64,000 bases of DNA, from contig NZ_SLZU01000019.1 in the NCBI RefSeq assembly GCF_004342065.1, positions 1 through 64,000 on the forward strand, given 5' to 3'. This DNA comes from Primorskyibacter sedentarius. GTDB lineage: Bacteria > Pseudomonadota > Alphaproteobacteria > Rhodobacterales > Rhodobacteraceae. Each line of letters begins with the position of its first letter. Within the stretch, counting starts at the first letter, position 1. This document shows, one piece after another, positions 1-9,003 of this stretch. Both the position numbers and the translations under genes were made by a program. The notes under the pieces are model-generated. The model did no database searches, was not told the DNA's origin, and saw only the letters and a list, made by a program, of their open reading frames with translations.

Positions 1-828
1 TTCGTCAACCCCGACGACCTCGCTTCCCGCGTCGCCACGTCGCTCGCCAATGTCGAGCCCACCCGCCGCTTCCGCGACGCCCTGCGCCCGCCGGTGATGA
101 TGGGCGACATGGAGCGGATCTTCGCCAAGGACGAACTTGAAGACACCAGCCTCGCCACAATCAAGGCAGGGCTCGTGAGCATGGCCACGGAGTCCGCGCG
201 CGGGATCCCGGCCCCGGCGCTGCATGTCGACCTCTCGCACGATTGGTGGTCCACCCGTCTGTTGCTCTACACCGCACTGGCCCGGAAATATGTTGGCGTC
301 TCATGCCTTCTTATCACCGAAAGCCTCGAGGATCCGGATCCGAAGGAACACTTCGTTGGCCTCATCAGCGTCGAGACCGCGATGGAGCGCCTGCTTGAAC
401 TTCACAAGGACCTCGAAGGCAAGATCGACGAGATCGAGGCCCGCAACGACATGTTCCCTGACGCTCCCACGGAACTCGAGGAAGAGATCGACCAGGACGT
501 CACCACCTTCAAGGCTGCCTTCTCGGCAGCGAAGATGAAACCGGAGAACCAGCGCAAGCTCGACGTCACCGCCTACCAGCTTCAGCGCTGGATGGGCGAC
601 GCCATGCTGACCCGCCCTGTCTCCATCAAGGACATCGAAAGCCCCACCCGGATCGACCTCGCCCTAGTCAGCCGCTTCCCGCACCGCTTCGTGCCGATCC
701 ACGCCGAAAGCGGCCTGGCGCCAAAGGGTCGTAACCCGAACACGGGCGGCAAATGCTGGGTGATCGACCAGTCCGACCTCGCAACAACGCTTTCCGAATT
801 TTTCCTCTCCGACCAGTTTGGCAGCTGA
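1..828 (+). CDS. Hypothetical protein, 5' end outside the window
   Basis: The frame is open from base 1 to a TGA at 826-828 with no stop, so the gene begins upstream; the ATG cluster at 94-108 is probably internal. The 275 visible residues are soluble-looking, acidic in the middle (a Glu/Asp-rich helical stretch that could be coiled coil) and show no signal peptide or membrane segment. I do not recognise the family. The codon use is high-GC and coherent. The gene ends just before the IS scar and converges on the minus-strand fragment at 878-1168, so it may belong to a different ancestral region than the catabolic block that follows. Confidence 0.75.
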   Translation, partial: FVNPDDLASRVATSLANVEPTRRFRDALRPPVMMGDMERIFAKDELEDTSLATIKAGLVSMATESARGIPAPALHVDLSHDWWSTRLLLYTALARKYVGVSCLLITESLEDPDPKEHFVGLISVETAMERLLELHKDLEGKIDEIEARNDMFPDAPTELEEEIDQDVTTFKAAFSAAKMKPENQRKLDVTAYQLQRWMGDAMLTRPVSIKDIESPTRIDLALVSRFPHRFVPIHAESGLAPKGRNPNTGGKCWVIDQSDLATTLSEFFLSDQFGS

Positions 829-877
829 CCCACCGCATTAGGTGGATCGGAATGGGAAAACAGCTCGCTACAGCGAG

Positions 878-1168
878 TTAGGTGCCGACAACCAGCATCG
901 TAAAACCGCCGATTGGATCGTTTGGATCAAAGGCCACATCGATCCCTTGAAGTTGCACGCCCGCAACCTGACCCTTGCGTAGACCCAGATCCGGGATCTT
1001 GATGTGCACTCGGGTGGCCACTGTCTCGGCGTTCATTTTTCGGAACTCGGCTACAATGTTTTTGTGGCGCGCGAGCTTGGTTTTGCCGCTTGCGACTGCA
1101 CCAAGAATTTTGCGCATTTCGCCTTTGAGGCGACTTTGCAGATCGAGCCCGGAACGGCTCTGTTGCAA
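878..1168 (-). pseudogene. Truncated unknown ORF abutting an IS-end palindrome
   Basis: This minus-strand frame encodes about 96 residues ending at 878. The only start is a TTG (1166-1168) inside the 20-bp palindrome at 1156-1175, and the frame upstream of it holds no sensible protein, so I read it as the C-terminal remnant of a longer gene cut at the IS end. The composition is protein-like ([20 protein letters not shown]), but I cannot name a family. It could also be a chance ORF in debris. Confidence 0.35.
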
Positions 1169-1175
1169 CAGAGCC
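1156..1175. repeat. Perfect 20-bp palindrome resembling two fused IS6-type ends
   Basis: GGCTCTGTTGCAACAGAGCC is fully self-complementary. Each half, GGCTCTGTTGC, resembles the outer end of IS6100/IS26-type inverted repeats. It sits exactly at the junction between the unknown fragment (minus strand) and the truncated ABC ATPase (plus strand), as expected for a rearrangement scar where two IS ends met or an element was lost. The same ten bases recur at 17972-17981. Confidence 0.6.
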
Positions 1176-1681
1176 TAACCCATGACCAGATCGAGGCCAT
1201 GACCCTTGCCGACCGGATCGTCGTGCTGCGCGACGGGCACATCGAACAGGTCGGCACGCCGCTAGAGCTATACGACAACCCCGCCAACGCCTTTGTCGGC
1301 ACCTTCCTTGGCTCTCCGTCAATGAGTCTCTTTGCAGCAAACGTGATGCCAAATGACCCAATGCGCTTGCGCCTTCCCGACGGGGATGAAATCAGGCTGC
1401 CCCACCCGGCGAACCGACAGGGCGCGGTGTCCATGGGAATCCGCCCCGAAAGCTTTCGCCTCGTAGAAGCGGGCGCAGAAAACGCACTGGCCGCCGACGT
1501 GGTTGTCGTGGAACCGACCGGATCCATGACCGAGATCGTGTTGCGCAAGGGTGGGCTGGACTTCGTAGCAACCTTCCCCGAAAGGGTGGATCTCCGCCCC
1601 GGTCAGCCGGTCCACCTATCGGTCGCCTCCAAAGACGTGCGGATATTCGAAGCCGAGGCGGCAGCCCGCCCCGCGCCTTAA
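1176..1681 (+). pseudogene. C-terminal fragment of a UgpC/MalK-type ABC transporter ATPase
   Basis: The in-frame sequence begins at [14 protein letters not shown], the H-loop of a carbohydrate-type ABC ATPase, and runs through the regulatory beta-barrel (TOBE/OB) domain to a TAA at 1679-1681. Walker A, the Q-loop, the signature motif and Walker B are all missing, cut away at the palindrome 1156-1175. The remaining 165 or so residues closely resemble the same part of the intact ATPase at 32670-33728 (both have [24 protein letters not shown]), so a third sugar-ABC importer once stood here. The fragment cannot hydrolyse ATP. It is on the plus strand and converges on the RidA gene. Confidence 0.85.
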
Positions 1682-1687
1682 CATCAG

Positions 1688-2149
1688 TCAGGTCAGTTCC
1701 AGCACGGCCTCGACCTCGACCAGCGCATTGGCGGGCAATGACGCGACATTGACCGCCGTGCGCGCATGGCGCCCCGCCTCGCCCAAGAGGTCGGTGAACA
1801 GTTGCGAAGCGCCGTTCACAATGAACGGTCCCTCGCCATAGTCGGGATCGGCGGCGACATATCCGTTGACCTTGACCACTCCGACGATCCGATCAAGCGA
1901 CCCGGCCACCTGACGCGCACAGAACAGCAGGTTCAGCGCGCACATCCGCGCGGCCTCCTGCCCGATCGAGACGTCAAAGCCCTTGGAAATCGGGCCAAAG
2001 TGCTTCGGCACACCTTCCCATTCGCAAATCTGCCCCGACAGAAACAACAGGTTACCGCTGATCTTGCCGGGCAGAAACATCGCACGAGATGGGGCGGACG
2101 GCGGCAGTTCCAGCCCCAATTCGGCCAGCTTTTTTTCGATCTCGCTCAT
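1688..2149 (-). CDS. RidA/YjgF/YER057c/UK114-family protein
   Basis: A 153-residue protein of the RidA family, whose members hydrolyse reactive enamine/imine intermediates or act on related substrates in catabolic operons. Family features are the N-terminal strand with GNLLFLSGQI, the central FCARQVAGSLDRIVGVVKVNGYV stretch (quoted in part only by meaning) and the C-terminal NALVEVEAV. The ATG at 2147-2149 overlaps the stop of the upstream amidase by four bases (ATGA), so translation is coupled; a longer in-frame ORF upstream lies within the amidase and is not the gene. It is the last gene of the amidase/ABC operon, which suggests clean-up of an unstable nitrogen-containing intermediate. The exact substrate cannot be read from sequence. 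Confidence 0.9.
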   Translation of the reverse strand: MSEIEKKLAELGLELPPSAPSRAMFLPGKISGNLLFLSGQICEWEGVPKHFGPISKGFDVSIGQEAARMCALNLLFCARQVAGSLDRIVGVVKVNGYVAADPDYGEGPFIVNGASQLFTDLLGEAGRHARTAVNVASLPANALVEVEAVLELT

Positions 2150-3324
2150 GCCGGCTCCTTCACGCGGGTCAATTCGATTGCCAGCTGGATCAACGACAAA
2201 TCCGATCCGCGTGGCCCGATCAGCGACAGCCCGAAGGGTGCCCCGTCGACCTTGCCCGCCGGAAAGACCACCTGTGGCAATCCTGCCAGACCAGCCACGC
2301 AAAGCAGTTTCTGCGAGATGTGACGGTAGCCGTCGAACACCTCAACCGGCGCATCCAGCTTGAACGGCGCGTCATGCACCACCGGGGCCAAAATCACGCC
2401 ATCGCTGCCAAGCAGCGCCTGAACATGGGCGGTGAACGCGGCGCGGGCCTTTTGTGCCGGGGCAATCTCGGCCTCTGTCAGCGCCTCAGCGGTGGCGGCG
2501 CGACCATCGATGCCGCGCACCAGCGGCATACCGGATCGGCGGATATAAGGCACGATATGCTCTTTGGCGTCCGCGCCCATAGTTGTCAAAAAGACCTGAT
2601 ATGCCGCCTCAATCCCCTCGGGGTAAAGCCCCGTCAACGGCGCCGCATCTATGCCCGCGAATCCCGCCTCACATACTGCGCGCTGCTTCGCGCCAAGGTG
2701 ATCCATCATTTCGACCGGCCACAGCAGGCGCGGCTTGTCAGGCAACGGCGCAACGTCAACTTGCAGCGCAGAATGGGCCCGCAGCAGCGTCTGACCGTCG
2801 CGCGCAAAGATCCCGCAAGTGTCATAGCTGGGGGCAAGCGGCATGACGTCGTCTAGCGAAATCCGCCCGTGTGTCGGGCGCATCCCCCAGATCCCGCAAA
2901 AGCTGGCCGGGGCGCGCACCGATCCGCCGGTGTCCGACCCGATGGCGATATCCGCCAATCCACCCGCGACCGCCGCTGCCGATCCCGAAGACGACCCGCC
3001 GGGAATGCGATCGGGGGCCGCAGAGTTCACCGGCGTGCCGAAATGCGCGTTCATCCCGTACATCGACCAAGCCAGCTCATCCGTATGGGTCTTACCGACA
3101 AAGCGGGCACCGGCGTCCAGCAGCCCTTGCGCAGCAGGGCATGTGCGGTCCTTGACCGCACTCATAGCCAGCGCCAGCGGATTGCCGTTGCCGGTGCGAT
3201 AGCCCGCGACGTCGTAAATATCTTTGACCGCCAGAGTCAGGCTGCTCAGCGGACCCTCACCATTCGGCACCGCGACGGGCGGATAGGGCATGAAACAATG
3301 ATAGGGGTCTTTGTCGATCAGCAT
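2146..3324 (-). CDS. Amidase-signature family hydrolase (392 aa)
   Basis: Serine amidase of the amidase-signature (GatA/FAAH-like) family, cleaving a C-N amide bond. The catalytic Lys lies in LAVKDIYD (about residue 34), the cis-Ser in the GGSSSG glycine-serine stretch (about 110-115) and the nucleophile Ser in SDTGGSVR (about 135). There is no signal peptide, so it acts in the cytoplasm. At 392 residues it is on the short side for the family. It follows the DppD-type ATPase by only four bases and is ATGA-coupled to RidA, so its substrate is probably what the adjacent ABC transporter imports. The family is too broad to predict the amide. A second amidase of the same superfamily lies at 9681-11012. 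Confidence 0.9.
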   Translation of the reverse strand: MLIDKDPYHCFMPYPPVAVPNGEGPLSSLTLAVKDIYDVAGYRTGNGNPLALAMSAVKDRTCPAAQGLLDAGARFVGKTHTDELAWSMYGMNAHFGTPVNSAAPDRIPGGSSSGSAAAVAGGLADIAIGSDTGGSVRAPASFCGIWGMRPTHGRISLDDVMPLAPSYDTCGIFARDGQTLLRAHSALQVDVAPLPDKPRLLWPVEMMDHLGAKQRAVCEAGFAGIDAAPLTGLYPEGIEAAYQVFLTTMGADAKEHIVPYIRRSGMPLVRGIDGRAATAEALTEAEIAPAQKARAAFTAHVQALLGSDGVILAPVVHDAPFKLDAPVEVFDGYRHISQKLLCVAGLAGLPQVVFPAGKVDGAPFGLSLIGPRGSDLSLIQLAIELTRVKEPA

Positions 3325-3328
3325 CGGC

Positions 3329-4306
3329 TCACTCGGCAGCTAGGGGTTGGGCGGCGCGCAGACAGGCCACGCGGCGACGATCACTGGGTAAATGCAACGG
3401 CGGCAATCCGGCGGCGCATTCCGGCATCGCAACAGGGCAGCGCGGCGCAAAGGGACAACTGTCAGGCCGCACCTCCAGTGCAGGAGGCGCGCCGGGGATG
3501 GCGTTCAACCGTTCGCCCCGTGCGACGTCATGCAGGTTCGCGGCCAGCAATCCTTGGGTGTAAGGGTGGCGGGCGTCGCGGATGATCTCATGCGTGGTGC
3601 CCTCTTCGACAACCTGGCCTGCATACATCACGGCGATCCTCTCGGAGATTTCCACGGCCACGCCGATGTCATGGGTGACAAAGATCACACCCATGCCGAA
3701 TTCCTTTTGCAACTCTCGCAACAGCAGCAGGATCTGGATTTGCACCGTCGCATCCAGTGCCGTGGTCGGCTCATCCGCCAGCAACAGACGCGGTCGGCAG
3801 GCCAGCGCCAGCGCGATCATCACCCGCTGCCGCATCCCGCCGGACAGCTCATGCGGATAGTTGTGCAGGCGGCGATTGGCGGACGGGATGCGCACCCGGT
3901 CCAGCATGTCCAGCGCGGTCGACATGGCCTCTGCCTTGTTCACGCCCTTGTGCCGCATGACGGACTCCGCGATCTGGTGACCGACGGTATAGACCGGGTC
4001 CAGCGCCAGCGCCGGTTCCTGAAACACCATCGACACCTCACCGCCACGATACCGTTGCAGCGCCTTGCCGCGCAGGGACATGATGTCGGTACCGTTCACA
4101 TGGATCGAACCATCGATCTCTGACCGTTTCGGTGGCAAGAGCCCAAGAAGCGTCTTCAGCGTCACCGACTTTCCGGACCCGCTTTCCCCCAACAGCGCCA
4201 GCGTCTCACCTTGTTCCATCGACAGCGACACGTCGTTGATTGCATGAACAGTGCGCTTGCCCTTGAAGCGCACGTTGAGGTTCTTCATCTCCAGCAGTTT
4301 AGTCAT
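3329..4306 (-). CDS. Oligopeptide/dipeptide ABC transporter ATP-binding protein (DppD/OppD type)
   Basis: First of two ATPases that power the inner-membrane importer encoded just upstream. The 325-residue chain has Walker A GESGSGKS (about 40-47), the signature LSGGMRQR, Walker B LLLADEPT, the H-loop THD, and the C-terminal oligopeptide-transporter extension with the paired cysteines of CPFAPRCP that in this family bind an Fe-S cluster. The ATG overlaps the end of the DppF-type gene. Family members move peptides, nickel, glutathione or other amide-containing solutes; substrate is set by the binding protein. Confidence 0.93.
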   Translation of the reverse strand: MTKLLEMKNLNVRFKGKRTVHAINDVSLSMEQGETLALLGESGSGKSVTLKTLLGLLPPKRSEIDGSIHVNGTDIMSLRGKALQRYRGGEVSMVFQEPALALDPVYTVGHQIAESVMRHKGVNKAEAMSTALDMLDRVRIPSANRRLHNYPHELSGGMRQRVMIALALACRPRLLLADEPTTALDATVQIQILLLLRELQKEFGMGVIFVTHDIGVAVEISERIAVMYAGQVVEEGTTHEIIRDARHPYTQGLLAANLHDVARGERLNAIPGAPPALEVRPDSCPFAPRCPVAMPECAAGLPPLHLPSDRRRVACLRAAQPLAAE

Positions 4307-5352
4307 TCCGGCACCCCCTGCCCCGCCTTGGGATGGCCGGACTCTGCGTCGTGCAAGTGACAGGCGACCATGTGATCGCCGTTGCGCGCCAACCCCGAGA
4401 GTTTCGGCACGGCCTCCCTGCAGACCGCACTGGCAAAGCGGCAGCGGGTGTGGAACCGGCAGCCCGAAGGTGGATTGATCGGGTTAGGCGGGTCGCCCGC
4501 CAGTGGTGGTTCCTTGGTCCGGTTGTCCGGGTCCATCGACGGCATGGCCGAAAACAAGGAGCGCGTGTAGGGATGCGCCTGCTCATGCCAGATGCTCTCT
4601 ACCGGAGCGACCTCGACCACTTCGCCCAGATACATCACCAGAATGCGGTCCGAGATATAGCGCACCACGTTCAGGTCATGGCTGATGAAGACATAGGTCA
4701 GACCGAATTCTTCGCGCAGGTCGTTTAGCAGGTTCAGCACCTGCGCTTCGACCGATTTGTCCAGCGCCGATACCGCCTCATCCAGCACCACCAGACGCGG
4801 CGACATCGCCAGCGCGCGGGCGATGTTCACCCTCTGCCTCTGTCCGCCGGACAGTTCATGCGGATAACGATGGGCAAAACGGTCGGGGTCCAGCCCCACC
4901 CGGTCCATCATCTTGCGGGCCAGGTCCTCTGGGTTGTCCAGCCCCTGAACCTTGGCGCCAAAGGCCACGGAGTCGAGGATCGTCAAGCGCGGGTTTAGCG
5001 TGGCATAGCTGTCCTGAAACACCATCTGCACACCCCGGCGCAGATCCTTCAGCGACAGGCGTTCCCCCAGCGCGTGACCGTCAAAGACAATCTCGCCCTT
5101 GTCCTTTTCGACAAGCCCGATCAGCAGCTTGGCAGTGGTGGACTTGCCGCAGCCGGATTCGCCCACGATGCCCAAAGTCTCACCCTTTTTGACCTCAAAA
5201 GACACGCCGTCGACCGCCTGCACCTTGGCCTGCGTACGGCCAAGGATGCCGCCCCGGACGGGAAAGTACTTCTGCAATCCGCTCACACGGATCAGCGGTT
5301 GCGCCGGGCCGCCGGTGTCCGGCAATGGCTGGTAGGTGTCAGTCACGGACAT
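4303..5352 (-). CDS. Oligopeptide/dipeptide ABC transporter ATP-binding protein (DppF/OppF type)
   Basis: Second ATPase of the importer, 349 residues, with Walker A GESGCGKST (about 64-72), signature LSGGQRQR, Walker B VVLDEAVSALD and the C-terminal oligopeptide-transporter domain with the cysteines of GCRFHTRCRFA. It normally pairs with the DppD-type subunit as a heterodimer under the DppB/DppC permeases. The start at 5352 lies inside the end of the DppC gene (14-base overlap), and its own end overlaps dppD, so the operon is tightly packed. Confidence 0.93.
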   Translation of the reverse strand: MSVTDTYQPLPDTGGPAQPLIRVSGLQKYFPVRGGILGRTQAKVQAVDGVSFEVKKGETLGIVGESGCGKSTTAKLLIGLVEKDKGEIVFDGHALGERLSLKDLRRGVQMVFQDSYATLNPRLTILDSVAFGAKVQGLDNPEDLARKMMDRVGLDPDRFAHRYPHELSGGQRQRVNIARALAMSPRLVVLDEAVSALDKSVEAQVLNLLNDLREEFGLTYVFISHDLNVVRYISDRILVMYLGEVVEVAPVESIWHEQAHPYTRSLFSAMPSMDPDNRTKEPPLAGDPPNPINPPSGCRFHTRCRFASAVCREAVPKLSGLARNGDHMVACHLHDAESGHPKAGQGVPE

Positions 5353-6229
5353 TCATCGCACTCCTCAGACCGTCGCTCAGCAGGTTCAGACACAGCGAGG
5401 TGACAAAGATCATCACGCCGGGCAGCGCCGACAGCCACGGATTCACGTAGATGACGGACCGCAGCGTGTTCAGCATCAGCCCCCATTCGGGTTCCGGCGG
5501 GCGCACGCCGATGCCAAGAAAGGACAAACCGGCGGCAAGGATCATGCAGACCGATGTCAGCGAGGTGGCATAGACAAAGATCGGTGACAGCACGTTGCCG
5601 ATCACATGCACCCGGATCACCGTCCACGCGCTGGCACCGGAGGCGCGGGCGGCGTCGATGTAGTCCAGCTTGCGCACGCCGGACGTGACCGCCTCGGCCA
5701 CGCGGGTGATCGGTGGGATAAAGACGATGGTCAGCGACACAAGGCTGTTGACGATCCCCGCCCCCAGCGCGCCGGAAATGGCGATGGCCAGAAGGACCGA
5801 CGGAAAGGCAAAGAACACGTCCACTGTCCGCATGATGATGGTGTTGGTCAGCCCGCCGACGTAACCGGCAGTGATCCCAAGGATCGACCCCGCGAAAAAG
5901 GCGATGACCACCGGCATCAGCCCAATGAACAATGTCAGCCGCCCGCCATAGATCAGCCGGGCCAGCATATCGCGGCCCTGTTCATCAGTGCCCAGCGGAT
6001 AACCCGGCGCGCCGATGGGTTTCAGCCGGGCGATCATCGAGCCCTTGTAGGGATCGGCAAGGCCCAGATAGGGCGCAAAGACCGCGGACAGGATCAGCGC
6101 GGCGATCACCGCAAGACAGAACATCGTCAGCGGGTCGCGCACCAGCCGGTGGCCGACACCGGACCAATAGCCTTTGGATTTCTCGACCTTCTCGGGTGCG
6201 TGGATGGAAGTGGCTTCAGCCATGGCCAT
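5339..6229 (-). CDS. ABC transporter permease, DppC/OppC type
   Basis: Inner-membrane permease of 296 residues with an N-terminal cytoplasmic tail, a first membrane helix at about 35-55 and five further helices. The EAA-type coupling loop (DAARASGASAW, about 205-215) contacts the ATPases, and the OppC-type N-terminal domain (GTDEQGRDMLARLIYG) is present. It follows the DppB-type permease by three bases. An internal start six bases later (MAEA) is possible. Confidence 0.92.
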   Translation of the reverse strand: MAMAEATSIHAPEKVEKSKGYWSGVGHRLVRDPLTMFCLAVIAALILSAVFAPYLGLADPYKGSMIARLKPIGAPGYPLGTDEQGRDMLARLIYGGRLTLFIGLMPVVIAFFAGSILGITAGYVGGLTNTIIMRTVDVFFAFPSVLLAIAISGALGAGIVNSLVSLTIVFIPPITRVAEAVTSGVRKLDYIDAARASGASAWTVIRVHVIGNVLSPIFVYATSLTSVCMILAAGLSFLGIGVRPPEPEWGLMLNTLRSVIYVNPWLSALPGVMIFVTSLCLNLLSDGLRSAMNVRD

Positions 6230-6232
6230 ACG

Positions 6233-7186
6233 TCACGTCCTCTGGATACGGGGGTCGATGGCGGCCTGCACCACGTCGACAATCAGGTTCATCGCCACAA
6301 AAAACAGCGCAAGGATCAGGATGGTCCCCTGCAACAAGGGCAGGTCGCGCTGAAAGATGGCGTTCGACAGCAAAAAGCCAGAGCCGGGCCAGTTGAAAAC
6401 CGTCTCGATCAGGATCGAGCCGCCCAACAAGTAACCCAATTGCAGCCCCATGACCGACAGCGCGGTGGCGGCGGCGTTGCGGGCGACATGGCGCAGCACG
6501 TCGGCGCGGCTCATGCCTTTGGCGTACAGAGCGTCGACGAAATCCTGGCTCAGGATGTCGCCCGCCAGCGCCCGCACGGTGCGCGACACGATGCCGATGG
6601 GCACCACGGCCAAGGTCACGGCGGGCAGGAGGAGGTGGCGCATATGCGCCCAGTCCCATGCCCAGCTTTGCGACCCACCCGGACCTGCGCCCATAGATGG
6701 CAGCCAGCCAAGGTTGACGGAGAAGATGATGACCAGAACGATGCCGAGCCAGTAATTCGGCACCGACACTCCGGTGATAGACAGCGCCGTCACCGCGCGG
6801 TCGATCCAAGTGTCGCGGAAATAGCCCGCGAGAAAACCAAGGAAGATGCCGATGGGAAAGGCGATCACCGCCGCCGACACCGCCAGCAGCAACGAATTTT
6901 TTACCGCGCCAAAGACCTCGGCGGCGACGGGACGGCCAGAGGCGATGGACTTGCCCATGTCGCCCTGAAACAGGTTCCCGATCCAGATGGCGTATTGCAC
7001 GGGCAGCGGTTTATCGAGCCCGTAGGCGGCGCGCATGGCGGCCTGTTCCTCGGCTGTGGCGTCGATCGGCATGATGGCGGTCAACGGATCGCCGGGGGCG
7101 ATCTGGACCAGCAGGAAACAGATGACCGACACGCCAAAGGCGACGGGCAGGACCAGCAGGATGCGGCGGATGAGATAGCTGAGCAC
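6233..7186 (-). CDS. ABC transporter permease, DppB/OppB type
   Basis: Partner permease, about 317 residues, starting at a GTG (7184-7186) that begins VLSYLIRRILLVLPVAFG, the classic DppB N-terminal helix. A longer ORF to 7300 runs through the upstream hairpin and into the binding-protein gene and is unlikely to be used. Six membrane segments and the EAA loop (YAKGMSRADVLRHVARN) are visible. A strong stem-loop lies between it and the binding-protein gene, which would lower its expression relative to the binding protein. Confidence 0.88.
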   Translation of the reverse strand: MLSYLIRRILLVLPVAFGVSVICFLLVQIAPGDPLTAIMPIDATAEEQAAMRAAYGLDKPLPVQYAIWIGNLFQGDMGKSIASGRPVAAEVFGAVKNSLLLAVSAAVIAFPIGIFLGFLAGYFRDTWIDRAVTALSITGVSVPNYWLGIVLVIIFSVNLGWLPSMGAGPGGSQSWAWDWAHMRHLLLPAVTLAVVPIGIVSRTVRALAGDILSQDFVDALYAKGMSRADVLRHVARNAAATALSVMGLQLGYLLGGSILIETVFNWPGSGFLLSNAIFQRDLPLLQGTILILALFFVAMNLIVDVVQAAIDPRIQRT

Positions 7187-7210
7187 GGGGTTTGGCTTTC
7201 TGTTCCGGAT

Positions 7211-7237
7211 GCCCCCGCCACAGGTTGCTGCGGGGGC
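7211..7237 (-). terminator. Stem-loop between binding-protein and permease genes
   Basis: GCCCCCGC (7211-7218) pairs perfectly with GCGGGGGC (7230-7237) around an 11-base loop, directly after the binding-protein stop. No U-run follows, so it is better read as an RNA-stabilising or partial-attenuation hairpin than a full terminator. Confidence 0.6.
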
Positions 7238-7244
7238 GGTTGAC

Positions 7245-8846
7245 TTACTCGGCCATCGAGATGGAAGAGAAGTTCTGATACCAGTTCTGCGCCTGAACAA
7301 AGCCTTCGACCTTGGGGCTCAGGGCACGCGGGGCGACGTCATGGGTGACAAAGAGGAACAGCGCCTCGTTGACGTATTTCTCATGCGTCTTCTGCAGGAC
7401 GGCGGTCTGTTCCACGGGGTCAAAGGTGGTCTTGATCCCTTCGAACAGCGCTTGCATTTCCGGGTCTTTGTAGTGGCCCCAGTTGGTGCCGTTAGGCGCG
7501 ATCAGACCCTCGTCGAGGTGACGGATCAGGCCGGTGAACGGGTCCTGGATGAAGTAGGTAAAGTTGATTGACTGCGCGCCATCTACGGCCTCGTCCGCAG
7601 CACCTGCACGCCACAGGTTGATCATCTGGTTCCACTCGACGACCATGAATTCGACGTCGATCCAGACCTCTGCAAGGCTCTGCTGGATGTATTCGTTCAT
7701 CGGCAGCGGCAACATCTGGCCCGAACCTGACGGAGAGATCAGCGCCTTGACCGTCAGACGGTTGTCGGGGCCAAAACCTGCCTCTGTCATCAGCGCCTTG
7801 GCAGCGTCGAGGTCATAAGACGGATCAAACGTCGGGGTGCCGAACCACTGCGACGAAGGCGGCAGGAACCCTTTGGCCGGGACCATCAGACCACCCAGCA
7901 GCGGCATCATGCTTTCGCGGTCGATCGCCATGTTGGCGGCCTTGCGCACGCGGATGTCATTCCAGGGCGAGCCTTCCAGACGCGACAGGTGCCATGTCCA
8001 GTTGTGCGGATAGGCATTGGACGAGATAACAAAGCCATTGCCGGTCATCGCCGGGATGGTGTCGGGCGCGGGCGCTTCGATCCAGTCAACCTGCCCCGAC
8101 AGCAGTGCCGCGGCACGCGCGTTGGGTTCGGGCAGCGGGATCAGCACCATCTTGTCCAGCTTGGGGATGCGGGTTTCGTCCCAGTATTCGGCGTTCGGCA
8201 CCAGTTCGGCGCGCTCACGCGGGACAACGGATTCCAGCTTCCACGGACCGGTGCCAGAGGGCGCCATGGCGACCTGTTCCCAGTCCTTGTCCATAGCTTC
8301 CCAGTTGGCTTTGGACGACATCAGGATCCATGCCAGCTGATAAGGCAGCGTCGCGTCTGGCACCTTGGTGGTGATGGTCAGCGTCAGGTCGTCCACCGCC
8401 TCATAAGAGGCCACGGCGGGGATACGGCTTTTGCCCTGCGCCGACTGGCGCGGGTCGTATTGCTCGGCCGTGTCGTCCAGCAGTTTGTCAAAGTTCCAAA
8501 CGATCACCTCGGCGGTCAGCGGCGATCCGTCGTGGAACGTGACGCCTTCGCGCAGCGTGAAGGTCCACGTCAGTTCGTCCTCGCCCACAGACCATTCGGT
8601 CGCAAGGCCGGGGATCAGGACCGACGGTTTGTCAGCGCTGCTCAGGTCCCATTCGATAAGTGAATCATAGACCGTATAGCCCATGAAACGCATGCCTTCG
8701 CCGCCTTGGTCGGTCTGGCCGGTGGTCAGCGGAATATCCGCTGCCGTCATGCCGACGCGCAGAACGCCTTGGGCGTTGGCCATCGTGGCACAGGACAGCG
8801 CGACCGCTGTCGCAATGGCCACAGCCCCTTTTAGAAATTTAGGCAT
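7245..8846 (-). CDS. ABC transporter substrate-binding protein, peptide/nickel family (SBP_bac_5)
   Basis: Periplasmic binding protein of 533 residues for the Dpp-type importer. The ATG at 8844-8846 has a good AGGAGGT Shine-Dalgarno and starts MPKFLKGAVAIAT, a signal peptide cleaved near ANAQG; the longer ORF (to 9113) lacks these. The mature part shows the family 5 layout: VLIPGLATEWSV near residue 80, WTFTLREGVTFHDGSPLTAE, then the long second lobe. The 157-base gap to the racemase gene upstream may hold a separate promoter. Family 5 proteins bind peptides, opines, haem, nickel or other solutes, so the ligand is unknown; the amidase and RidA downstream hint at an amide. Confidence 0.93.
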   Translation of the reverse strand: MPKFLKGAVAIATAVALSCATMANAQGVLRVGMTAADIPLTTGQTDQGGEGMRFMGYTVYDSLIEWDLSSADKPSVLIPGLATEWSVGEDELTWTFTLREGVTFHDGSPLTAEVIVWNFDKLLDDTAEQYDPRQSAQGKSRIPAVASYEAVDDLTLTITTKVPDATLPYQLAWILMSSKANWEAMDKDWEQVAMAPSGTGPWKLESVVPRERAELVPNAEYWDETRIPKLDKMVLIPLPEPNARAAALLSGQVDWIEAPAPDTIPAMTGNGFVISSNAYPHNWTWHLSRLEGSPWNDIRVRKAANMAIDRESMMPLLGGLMVPAKGFLPPSSQWFGTPTFDPSYDLDAAKALMTEAGFGPDNRLTVKALISPSGSGQMLPLPMNEYIQQSLAEVWIDVEFMVVEWNQMINLWRAGAADEAVDGAQSINFTYFIQDPFTGLIRHLDEGLIAPNGTNWGHYKDPEMQALFEGIKTTFDPVEQTAVLQKTHEKYVNEALFLFVTHDVAPRALSPKVEGFVQAQNWYQNFSSISMAE

Positions 8847-9003
8847 TGATACCTCCTTGGGTTGCCAAGTCATTGTTATTCCTTTGTATTGTCGGTCTAT
8901 TTTGCGCCGGTTCAGTTTCGCAAAACTTTGACCGGGGCATTTCTGTCCAACCAGCAGAAACGTGAATTTTCCGATCATGAATTTCTGCGCTGCAGCGAAA
9001 TGC

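Noticed and set aside
5606-7243. 545-residue plus-strand ORF, antisense to dppC/dppB
   Set aside because: Composition is Gln/His/Asp/Arg-rich and repetitive, typical of the antisense frame of GC-rich genes; both permeases on the other strand are unmistakable.
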